This document shows, piece by piece, positions 1 through 5,231 of a stretch of 13,593 nt of DNA. Source of the DNA: CAYRMV01 sp964425255 (lineage in GTDB: Bacteria; Bacteroidota; Bacteroidia; Flavobacteriales_D; Crocinitomicaceae); assembly GCA_964425255.1 (NCBI GenBank), contig CAYRMV010000093.1, forward strand, positions 1 to 13,593, given 5' to 3'. A program made the position numbers and the translations under genes. Positions within the stretch are counted from its first letter, which is position 1, and every line of letters begins with the position of its first letter. Below the pieces are notes generated by a model that was not told where the DNA came from, ran no database searches, and saw nothing but the letters and a program-made list of their open reading frames with translations.

Positions 1-13
1 AATTTTGCTTTTT

Positions 14-21
14 CAAAAATA
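14..21 (-). promoter_or_regulatory. Possible -7 element of a gene leaving the window to the left
   Basis: On the minus strand this reads TATTTTTG, an exact match to the Bacteroidota -7 consensus TAnnTTTG. No TTG lies at the expected 19-bp spacing; the nearest, in CTTTTG, is 16 bp away. If used, transcription would start within about 10 bp of the window edge and serve a gene outside it. Because the motif is simple and the region is AT-rich, this could be chance. Confidence 0.3.
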
Positions 22-165
22 CGAAAAAGGATGTTTGCAAAAGAAAAGAGTTGTTAACAAAAGTCATCTTCGACCAAAAAATCATTCACTAACAAAAATT
101 AACGCTTGTCTTCATCCAAATCAATCTTTTAAACGTTGATTAAGGAAAACCATTAAAAATAAATT

Positions 166-654
166 ATGAAAAAATTAAGTTCAATCCTGTTTCTTGCATT
201 TGCATTTACTGCTTGTCAAGCGCAGCCCAGTGATACGACTATAATCCAAAAACAATCTGGCGCATTCAATCCTTTGAGTCCTCAAGAACAATATGTGATT
301 TTGAATAAAGGCACCGATCGCCCTTGGACAGGTGATTATTACGACAAAAAAGATGCGGGAATCTACATTTGCAAACAATGTAACAATCCTTTGTATCGTT
401 CAGATGACAAATTTGACTCGCATTGCGGTTGGCCAAGTTTTGACGATGAAATTCCGGGCTCAGTAAAACGTGTTCCCGATGCTGATGGCGAACGCACCGA
501 AATCATCTGCACCAACTGCCAAGGACATTTGGGTCATGTTTTCACGGGTGAACAATTTACCGAAAAAAATACGCGCCATTGTGTCAATACCAGTTCCTTG
601 CGTTTTGTCTCGAAAGCGGAGATGGATCAGCTTCCAGCGGTGATTGGGAAGTAG
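166..654 (+). CDS. msrB: Peptide-methionine (R)-S-oxide reductase MsrB, lipoprotein
   Basis: This enzyme reduces methionine-R-sulfoxide in oxidised proteins. The 162-residue product starts with a lipoprotein signal (hydrophobic stretch at residues 5-16, then FTAC with the lipidated Cys at 17), so it should be anchored in the envelope facing the periplasm rather than cytoplasmic. The MsrB domain spans about residues 36-152. Two CxxC pairs (C69/C72 in CKQC, C115/C118 in CTNC) bind the structural zinc. The catalytic Cys is C139 in RHCVN, and C87 in HCGWPSF sits where the family places the resolving Cys. GHLGHVF at 120-126 is also typical. The ATG is preceded by an AT-rich leader without a Shine-Dalgarno sequence. 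No clear promoter was found in 1-165. The gene stands alone and points toward the repeat-rich stretch after it. Family assignment is firm; the lipoprotein location is inferred from the signal. Confidence 0.95.
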   Translation: MKKLSSILFLAFAFTACQAQPSDTTIIQKQSGAFNPLSPQEQYVILNKGTDRPWTGDYYDKKDAGIYICKQCNNPLYRSDDKFDSHCGWPSFDDEIPGSVKRVPDADGERTEIICTNCQGHLGHVFTGEQFTEKNTRHCVNTSSLRFVSKAEMDQLPAVIGK

Positions 655-660
655 ACTTGA

Positions 661-726
661 CTAGTCAGTTAGTGGGTTAGTCACTTAGTCAGTTAGTTAG
701 TTGGTTAGTCAGTTAGTAGATTAGTC
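661..726. repeat. Degenerate short tandem repeats (TTAGTCAG/TTAGT units)
   Basis: Immediately after the msrB stop, about 65 bp consist of degenerate repeats of TTAGT, TTAGTCAG and GGTTAGTCA. TAGTC occurs five times and TTAGT recurs at roughly 4- to 12-bp steps. The array is non-coding and ends at TTAGTCCC. No function is evident; its structure would allow replication slippage. Confidence 0.75.
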
Positions 727-728
727 CC

Positions 729-785
729 AGTGACGAAAACTTCGTTTTGTCATGGTGCTTCAGCAAGTGACGAAAACTTCGTTTT
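729..785. repeat. Duplicated 20-bp hairpin-forming sequence; possible msrB terminator
   Basis: The same 20-bp sequence, beginning AGTGACGAAAAC and ending CTTCGTTTT, occurs at 729-748 and 766-785. In each, AAAAC and GTTTT can pair around a TTC loop (alternatively CGAA with TTCG). In the first copy the stem extends to TGAC/GTCA at 731-752 with one bulged G. The second copy runs into a T-rich tract (781-793), so it resembles a weak factor-independent terminator for msrB on the plus strand. The stems are short, so terminator function is uncertain while the duplication itself is plain. Confidence 0.55.
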
Positions 786-786
786 T

Positions 787-841
787 TCTTTTTAAAAATG
801 ATCTTTTTTCAAAAAAAAAGAGGCGAGATGAATCGCGCCTC
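787..841 (-). terminator. Terminator element, copy A of a 53-55 bp repeat
   Basis: On the minus strand GAGGCG pairs with CGCCTC (820-825 with 836-841), extended inward by GAT/ATC after one mismatch, followed by nine T residues (811-819 read on the plus strand as A). This is a strong factor-independent terminator for minus-strand transcription coming from the decayed genes at 864-1625. The hairpin together with the flanking 787-819 sequence is repeated almost exactly at 2661-2713 in the same orientation. Confidence 0.8.
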
Positions 842-863
842 AACTGGTTGGTATTTGAAGAAT

Positions 864-1136
864 TTATTTTTTCCGCTCAATCTTGATCGTTACCGATTTG
901 GAGGGATAGCCTGATGTTTGGGAACTGACGAATTCCATTTTGTTGCGGCCGTGGCGTTCAACGTCTTATTTCCCGGTGAGGTCGTTGGCGATGTAGTCCA
1001 ACGAATCGAGCAAGGAACCTTCACATTCGTCGCAAAGCAATTTGTAATTCAACTGAAATGCTTTGCCTTTATCTTGAAATTGCCACTGAAACTGCGCATC
1101 ACCGATGTTGGGCGTGGCCCATGTGAGTTCGGGCAC
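864..1136 (-). pseudogene. Decayed C-terminal gene fragment, unknown family
   Basis: The minus strand has an open frame from 1136 to a TAA at 864-866, broken once by an in-frame TAA at 966-968. The upstream piece contains IGDAQFQWQFQDKGKAFQ and LLCDECEGSLLDSLDYIAND; after the stop the same frame continues with ERHGRNKMEFVSSQTSGYPS and ends in VTIKIERKK. The composition is protein-like on both sides of the stop, so this looks like the tail of a gene that lost its 5' part and gained a nonsense mutation. The frame begins at a TAA (1137-1139) with no ATG nearby. I do not recognise the family. It lies directly upstream of terminator copy A, which would have been its own terminator. An alternative is two small unrelated genes, less likely without start codons. 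Confidence 0.5.
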
Positions 1137-1193
1137 TTACTATTATTCCAATTCGTTTATTCATGACGTGAAGTTTTGAGGAAAAATACGTGA

Positions 1194-1625
1194 TTATTTT
1201 TGAAATACGCGGTTCAACTCACCCAAATCTGCTCCTTCTGTTTCGCCTGAAACAAAACGGGAAAATTCATTAAACGACGCAATTTCAGTAGTACAAGCAC
1301 CGGATAGGTCTTCTCGTATTTTCTTTATTTCTTCCTTTGAAGAAATGCCCTCCAAAGGTCTAGTTACTCGATTACGGTATTCTTCAGCTGAATTTTCAGG
1401 GTCAATATTGATAGCAAAAAGTCGGTCAGTACCTTTAACTGGTTTTATCTGTTCGTCCACTTGACTTTCTAATACATCTTTTAAGTTGGAAGCTGGGTCG
1501 GTACTCACGAGAAGAACAACTTTTCCTGCATCGGCCATTTCAACTGCTGTTGCACAAGCCAGAGATATTTTTCCAACGCCTCCTTTACAGTTGAAGAATA
1601 AATAGTTTGTTTTGGTAGTTGTCAT
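1194..1625 (-). pseudogene. arsA: Truncated ArsA-like arsenical pump ATPase (N-terminal quarter only)
   Basis: The 143 residues match the N-terminus of ArsA, the ATPase that powers the ArsB arsenite pump. Recognisable landmarks are KGGVGK (P-loop, residues 14-19), VLLVSTDPASNL (about 37-48), the AINIDPE segment, and LSGACTTEIASFNEFS. Full ArsA is usually near 580 residues with two nucleotide domains. Here the protein stops right after the EIASFNEF segment, so the DTAPTGHT switch region and everything after it are missing. The last ~18 residues (GETEGADLGELNRVFQK) do not resemble the next part of ArsA and may come from an internal deletion joining a distant part of the gene. The Walker A Thr is replaced by Ile (GGVGKIS), which should abolish Mg-ATP handling. 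The start is ATG at 1623-1625. No arsB, arsC, arsD or arsR is present. It is best read as a dead remnant of an acquired arsenic-resistance locus. Confidence 0.75.
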
Positions 1626-1718
1626 TTTTGATATCTGTTTAATTTCTCTTCTTTTAGGTTATCACTAACGATTTAACTCGCCTTACTTGAGCAAATTTCG
1701 AAGTACTTACGTATCAAT

Positions 1719-2177
1719 TTACAATTTACTTTGAATTCGGTAGTACACAAGTAATTTACGTAATTGTTCTTTACTGATATCAAAAGAGCCGATTCTTATT
1801 ATTTCTGTACCCAAAGGATGTTTAAAGGTGAAGTAATATGCTATTGTGTTGTTACTTTTCAAACTGCCTGTTTGAATTACTTTTTCATCCTGTATTTCAA
1901 TCCAACGATAAAAAGGTGTAGAAATGGTTTGAATGCCTTCTTTTGTTAATGTGATTTGAGGTATTTTTCGAATTGCTTGAATAAATTCAAAGAGCTGCTT
2001 GAACCAAAAATATCCACCCAAAATTAAAATAATAAATCCAACTGAACTCAAGCCGATAAAAAAATAACTTACACCAAGAATAAACGATAAAACGAGCGTA
2101 TAAAGTCCTGTTTTCCAAATGGAATAACAAACGATTGTTTCCTTTGGGTAATTATCTTCCACCGTAAATCTGTTCAT
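1719..2177 (-). CDS. Small membrane protein with two helices and a PH-like soluble domain, function unknown
   Basis: The product is 152 residues when started at the ATG at 2175-2177 (MNRFTVEDNY); the frame is open six bases further to a TTG, which is less likely. Two strongly hydrophobic segments, about residues 21-41 and 44-62, are separated by a very short turn, so both termini should lie on the same side. The rest (about 70-152) is a beta-rich soluble region containing ITLTKEGIQT, an aromatic FYRWIEIQDEKV segment, and a final helix ISKEQLRKLLVYYR. This layout resembles small bacterial proteins with a PH-like domain behind a helical hairpin (STM3941-type). That comparison is by architecture only. 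The frame is intact although its neighbours on both sides are decayed. It has a perfect -7 box upstream at 2201-2208. Function is unknown. Confidence 0.7.
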   Translation of the reverse strand: MNRFTVEDNYPKETIVCYSIWKTGLYTLVLSFILGVSYFFIGLSSVGFIILILGGYFWFKQLFEFIQAIRKIPQITLTKEGIQTISTPFYRWIEIQDEKVIQTGSLKSNNTIAYYFTFKHPLGTEIIRIGSFDISKEQLRKLLVYYRIQSKL

Positions 2178-2200
2178 TTTCAAAATTTGATTGATTTAGC

Positions 2201-2208
2201 CAAAACTA
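2201..2208 (-). promoter_or_regulatory. -7 promoter element for the small membrane protein
   Basis: On the minus strand this reads TAGTTTTG, an exact TAnnTTTG match, with a predicted start near 2195 and the ATG at 2177. No TTG is present 19 bp upstream, so the -33 part is weak or absent. It lies between the gene and the end of the IS remnant. Confidence 0.45.
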
Positions 2209-2227
2209 AAGATATTTACTCACATTC

Positions 2228-2649
2228 ATCCGAAAGTTTTTAAAAATAACTAAAATTCGTTCTTTATGTCAGTAAAACTGTTGTATAATGTTGTTTTATT
2301 GAGAAAATAACTTGTGCTAATCCGTAACGGTCATGGACTTTTGTTTCAGTAATATTTATCTTGTCAGGAATCATCAACGTATCATCCCAACATGTATGAA
2401 TTTTAGTCCTCCTTTAGCTGTCCGAAAGTCATCGAAAAGAATTGGTCGTAAGTCTTATATATACTGCAACCTTTGTCTGCTTTATATTGTTTGGAGCAAC
2501 TTTCGAGCATACAACTTGGAACAAAATCTAAAATTTGACGAATTAAAGGTTTTGAGTTATTTTTACATTGTCTGAAAAGTCCCATAAAATTTTGTTTTTT
2601 TAGTTGAAACCAAAAATAAGTGATTTTTCAGATTTTTAAACTTTCGGAT
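2228..2649 (-). mobile_element. Internally deleted IS4-family element with terminal inverted repeats
   Basis: The ends match as inverted repeats. The left end reads ATCCGAAAGTTT followed by TTAAAAAT; the reverse complement of the right end reads ATCCGAAAGTTT followed by AAAAAT, differing by a 2-bp gap. Between them lie two out-of-frame pieces of one transposase on the minus strand, so the element spans about 422 bp where a full IS4-family element would be about 1.2-1.6 kb. No clear target-site duplication was seen next to 2228 or 2649, which suggests age or rearrangement. It is a MITE-like derivative that could be moved only by a transposase supplied in trans. Confidence 0.7.
2264..2585 (-). 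pseudogene. IS4-family transposase remnant with central deletion
   Basis: The first piece (2403-2585, ATG at 2583-2585) gives 60 residues including IRQILDFVPSCMLESCSKQY and YDQFFSMTFGQLK. This resembles the DUF4372 N-terminal domain of IS4-family transposases (the FSQLLSFIP...W.QFLCMLFGQL pattern). The second piece, in another frame (2264-2413), reads KIHTCWDDTLMIPDKINITE followed by TKVHDRYGLAQVIF, which resembles the central catalytic region (K.H..D....P..V.ITE.K.HD). The stretch between these parts, which should hold roughly 100 residues and an earlier catalytic Asp, is missing, and everything after QVIF is gone except noncoding end sequence. It cannot make an active transposase. The assignment rests on remembered family motifs, not a search. 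Confidence 0.7.
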
Positions 2650-2660
2650 AGTTGTGTTTG

Positions 2661-2713
2661 TCTTTTTAAAAATGATCTTTTTCAAAAAAAAGAGGCGCGA
2701 TGAATCGCACCTC
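2661..2713 (-). terminator. tyrS terminator, copy B of the 53-55 bp repeat
   Basis: On the minus strand a 10-bp stem with one mismatch (2692-2701 with 2704-2713) is followed by a run of T residues (2684-2691 on the plus strand are A). It begins 28 bp past the tyrS stop and is the natural factor-independent terminator of the tyrS transcript. Apart from two single-base shortenings in its poly-T and poly-A runs and two stem substitutions, it equals copy A at 787-841, including the non-hairpin part TCTTTTTAAAAATGATC. Confidence 0.85.
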
Positions 2714-2741
2714 TAATAGTGTAATCGTCAATCATCATTGA

Positions 2742-4040
2742 CTATTGGACATCCAAAATATAGTTGTTTTTCTTTCCTTTTCCGATTAAGACAAAACGAT
2801 CGTTGATCAAATGCTCAGGAAGGATTTTGAATTCTTCATTTACCTTTTCTTTGTTTACGGAAACGGCATTTGCTTTCAACTCGCGGCGGGCTTCGCCGTT
2901 CGATGCTAAAAAGTTGGTTTTTGCTGCCAAAGCGTCCACCATCGAAAGTCCCTCATTCAATTCCTGGCGGGAGACAATCGCTTGTGGAACACCTTCAAAG
3001 ATTTCCAAAAACTGTTCATTGGACAAGCGTTTTAAATCTTCGGAAGTTGATTTTCCAAACAAAATTTGCGAGGCCAAAATCGCCATCTCTAATTCTTCTT
3101 TGGAGTGTACAAAAGTCGTCACTTCTTGCGCTAAACGCTTCTGTAACAAACGTAAATGTGGTTCAACTCGGTGTTTTTCAATCAAGTCTTCTACCGTAGT
3201 TTGATCCAAAAAAGTGAATATTTTGATGTAACGCTCCGCATCTTCGTCCGCACAGTTCAACCAAAATTGGTAAAACTGATACACCGATGTTTTATCAGAA
3301 GTCAACCAAATGTTTCCGCCTTCCGATTTACCGAATTTCGTTCCATCTGCTTTGGTGATCAACGGACACGTCATCGCATAAGCCTTGGAACCGTCGCCAT
3401 TCATGCGTCGAATCAATTCAGTTCCTGTGGTGATATTTCCCCATTGATCGGAACCTCCCATTTGTAGGAGGCAATTGTAATGGGAATACAAATATTGAAA
3501 ATCGTAGCCTTGAATCAACTGATACGTGAACTCCGTAAACGACATTCCTTCTCCTTCGCCAGAGAAGCGTTTTTTCACAGAATCTTTTGCCATCATGTAA
3601 TTCACAGTAATTCTTTTACCTACTTCACGAGCAAAATCAATGAATGAAAACGATTTCATCCAATCGTAATTGTTCACCAAAATCGGTGCATTTGCGTCCT
3701 TCGAATCGAAATCGAGGAATTTTCCTAAAACGTTTCTGATACCAGCTACGTTTTTAGCTAGGGTTTCATCGTCAAGCAAATTGCGCTCATCGGATTTTCC
3801 GGAAGGATCTCCAATCATACCTGTTGCTCCACCTACGAGTGCAATCGGTTTATGACCTGCGTTTTTCAAATGCACCAACAAGATTATCGGAACCAAACTA
3901 CCAATGTGCAACGAATCTGCTGTAGGATCAAACCCGATGTATGCCGTTGTCATTTCTTTCGACAATTGCTCTTCTGTTCCGGGCATGATGTCTTGCACCA
4001 TTCCTCTCCATCGTAATTCTTCAATCAAATTTGTGGGCAT
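2742..4040 (-). CDS. tyrS: Tyrosine--tRNA ligase
   Basis: This class I synthetase attaches tyrosine to tRNA-Tyr in the cytoplasm. With the ATG at 4038-4040 (MPTNLIEELRWRGM) the product is 432 residues, normal for bacterial TyrRS. The HIGH signature is HIGS at residues 45-48 and the KMSKS loop is KFGKS at 235-239. Tyrosine-pocket motifs are visible in YQLIQGYDF (about 173-181) and QMGGSDQWGNI (193-203). The C-terminal ~65 residues form the S4-type RNA-binding domain. The frame is open upstream to a TTG at 4062-4064, but that codon overlaps a perfect -7 box, so the ATG is preferred. The gene follows the DEAD-box-like gene by 45 bp and may be transcribed both with it and from its own promoter. 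It ends at terminator copy B. Confidence 0.97.
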   Translation of the reverse strand: MPTNLIEELRWRGMVQDIMPGTEEQLSKEMTTAYIGFDPTADSLHIGSLVPIILLVHLKNAGHKPIALVGGATGMIGDPSGKSDERNLLDDETLAKNVAGIRNVLGKFLDFDSKDANAPILVNNYDWMKSFSFIDFAREVGKRITVNYMMAKDSVKKRFSGEGEGMSFTEFTYQLIQGYDFQYLYSHYNCLLQMGGSDQWGNITTGTELIRRMNGDGSKAYAMTCPLITKADGTKFGKSEGGNIWLTSDKTSVYQFYQFWLNCADEDAERYIKIFTFLDQTTVEDLIEKHRVEPHLRLLQKRLAQEVTTFVHSKEELEMAILASQILFGKSTSEDLKRLSNEQFLEIFEGVPQAIVSRQELNEGLSMVDALAAKTNFLASNGEARRELKANAVSVNKEKVNEEFKILPEHLINDRFVLIGKGKKNNYILDVQ

Positions 4041-4061
4041 GTTTTCTAACTTATTTTGTGG

Positions 4062-4069
4062 CAAAAATA
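4062..4069 (-). promoter_or_regulatory. -7 promoter element for tyrS
   Basis: The minus strand reads TATTTTTG, an exact TAnnTTTG match 22 bp before the tyrS ATG. No TTG is found at the 19-bp spacing. It lies in the short gap after the upstream gene and would give tyrS a transcript of its own. Confidence 0.45.
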
Positions 4070-4085
4070 CACATTTATTGTGCGA

Positions 4086-4700
4086 TTATTCGCTAATTTC
4101 TGCGGGATTATTCATGGCTTCGTCTGCCAAATTCTCTATTTTCTCACTCCAATCTCGGATAAAAAATACCCGTTGTGATTTGGGTAAACTATCGGCAATT
4201 CGGATGAGATGTGGAACCATTTTTGGATAATTATCGACCTGATCAAAAATACACAACTTGATCTCTCCCAAGTTGATTCCATTTTGAATGTACAAATCAA
4301 AAATGCGCTTTGGATTGCCTAAAATGATATCGGCACCGTCAAAAATTTGGTTGCGTTGTTCGATCATTTTTCCTTTGTCGTTGGCCATTTCTAGGGTAAT
4401 TCCCGAACGAAAAATGGTGGAGTCAAAGTACTTTTTCAATTCCAAGGCGCGTTCGTTTGTATCCGTAAAAATCAACACACGTGGCGAACCTTCGTACGAA
4501 TCTGGTGAACGAAAAACACTCCCCAAAATCATGGGCCAAATAGCACTTTCTGGATTAGCTGTTAATCCAACAAAATCTGACCCTTGTTTGAATTTTTTGA
4601 CAATTTTTTCCTGCCAATCCGTTAATTCCACAACGGGTTTGTCTGCTAAATTTAAGCACACTTTTTCAGGTAATATCTGGGCAAACTCTTGAATTGTCAT
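4086..4700 (-). CDS. Degenerate single-domain DEAD-box helicase-like protein
   Basis: The 204-residue product follows the order of motifs of the first RecA-like domain of a DEAD-box RNA helicase, but the catalytic residues are gone. ELTDWQEKIVKKFKQGSDFV (about 25-44) occupies the Q-motif position. GLTANPESAIWPMIL takes the place of the AQTGSGKT Walker A segment and has no GKT. VLIFTDTNERALELKKYF stands for the PTRELA segment, GNPKRIFDLY (about 129-138) for TPGRL, and FDQVD (about 151-155) for the DEAD box. SQRVFFIRDWS sits where motif III (SAT) would be. The second RecA domain is absent. ATP hydrolysis and unwinding are therefore not expected; a binding or regulatory role is possible. Its ATG lies one base after the stop of the upstream MazG-like gene, so the two are probably translationally coupled. 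The function is not known to me. Confidence 0.75.
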   Translation of the reverse strand: MTIQEFAQILPEKVCLNLADKPVVELTDWQEKIVKKFKQGSDFVGLTANPESAIWPMILGSVFRSPDSYEGSPRVLIFTDTNERALELKKYFDSTIFRSGITLEMANDKGKMIEQRNQIFDGADIILGNPKRIFDLYIQNGINLGEIKLCIFDQVDNYPKMVPHLIRIADSLPKSQRVFFIRDWSEKIENLADEAMNNPAEISE

Positions 4701-4701
4701 G

Positions 4702-5028
4702 TTATTTTAATTTTTCATTGTTGAGGTGACGGGTTGCATCCCTTTGTGTTTTCTTTTCGAGATTTCTTTTCAAGGCCTCTTCCAAGTCAACTCCTGTTTG
4801 ATTTGCCAAACAAATCAATACAAAAAGTACATCCGCCATTTCGTCTCCCAAATCTTTGTTTTTGTCACTATCTTTTTCGCTTTGCTCCCCATACCTACGC
4901 GCAATAATTCGGGCTACCTCCCCTACTTCTTCGGTCAACATCGCCAAGTTGGTTAATTCATTGAAATAACGAACACCTACTTCTTGAATCCATTGATCGA
5001 CTAATTGTTGTGCTTCTTTGATTTGCAT
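4702..5028 (-). CDS. MazG-like nucleotide pyrophosphohydrolase
   Basis: The 108-residue all-alpha protein carries the MazG-type metal-binding pattern: E33, E34 and E37 in LTEEVGEVARII, and E63 and D66 in LGDEMADVLFVLICLA. Enzymes of this superfamily cleave (d)NTPs to the monophosphate and pyrophosphate and often clean non-canonical nucleotides from the pool. The small one-domain size fits the single-domain MazG-like group rather than full two-domain MazG. The insert EQSEKDSDKNKDLG between the two motifs is hydrophilic and longer than in minimal versions. It is the first gene of a minus-strand run, with a perfect -7 box 13 bp upstream, and its stop is separated by one base from the next start. 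The substrate cannot be told from the sequence. Confidence 0.88.
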   Translation of the reverse strand: MQIKEAQQLVDQWIQEVGVRYFNELTNLAMLTEEVGEVARIIARRYGEQSEKDSDKNKDLGDEMADVLFVLICLANQTGVDLEEALKRNLEKKTQRDATRHLNNEKLK

Positions 5029-5041
5029 GCGAAATTTTTGA

Positions 5042-5049
5042 CAAAAATA
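5042..5049 (-). promoter_or_regulatory. -7 promoter element for the MazG-like gene run
   Basis: The minus strand reads TATTTTTG, an exact -7 match, placing the start near 5035 and leaving a leader of only a few bases before the ATG at 5028. The sequence 19 bp upstream is CGG within TTCGG, so the -33 part is poor. Confidence 0.45.
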
Positions 5050-5112
5050 AGGGCTTCCATTGGACTGACCGAATTTTCAGCCTACTTAATTCACATTTGA
5101 AGCAAATTTGTT

Positions 5113-5166
5113 ATGCGTGCATTAAAAACAAAAGAAATGAAAATAAAATTTTTAATATGCTTGCAT
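5113..5166. promoter_or_regulatory. Two ATGCnTGCAT palindromes, candidate operators
   Basis: ATGCGTGCAT at 5113-5122 and ATGCTTGCAT at 5157-5166 are two near-identical 10-bp palindromes whose starts are 44 bp apart, about four helical turns. The second overlaps the TTG (-33) of the predicted acyl-CoA dehydrogenase promoter, the right place for a repressor site. The regulator is not in the window. Confidence 0.45.
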
Positions 5167-5190
5167 AATAAATAAATCTTTTATAATTTG
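5161..5190 (+). promoter_or_regulatory. Promoter of the acyl-CoA dehydrogenase gene
   Basis: TTG at 5161-5163, a 19-bp spacer, and ATAATTTG at 5183-5190. The TTTG half is exact and the leading TA is shifted by one (TATAATTTG). The predicted start is about 35 bp before the ATG at 5232. Confidence 0.45.
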
Positions 5191-5231
5191 GCGGTAGAAT
5201 TTTGAAAAAAGCAACAAAAGATAAATAAGTT

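Noticed and set aside
51..60. TTGTTAACAA palindrome upstream of msrB as a phosphate-regulon site
   Set aside because: It is a single copy with no identified promoter beside it and no phosphate link; in AT-rich DNA such a palindrome can occur by chance.
661..785. CRISPR array
   Set aside because: Repeats are short and degenerate with no regular unique spacers, and no cas genes are present.
918..1166. Plus-strand open frame of 82 codons
   Set aside because: It runs antisense to the protein-like minus-strand frame at 864-1136, and its translation has no recognisable features.
1623..1668. Possible arsD tail overlapping the ArsA start (frame ending NLKEEKLNRYQK at ATGA)
   Set aside because: The frame is closed by a TAA about 15 codons upstream and the short peptide does not resemble ArsD.
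2333..2575. Plus-strand open frame of 80 codons
   Set aside because: It overlaps the minus-strand IS4 transposase remnant, whose peptide pieces are recognisable; the plus frame is a shadow.
2742..4064. Longer tyrS starting at a TTG codon
   Set aside because: The TTG overlaps a perfect -7 box, and the ATG at 4038-4040 gives the usual TyrRS N-terminus and length.
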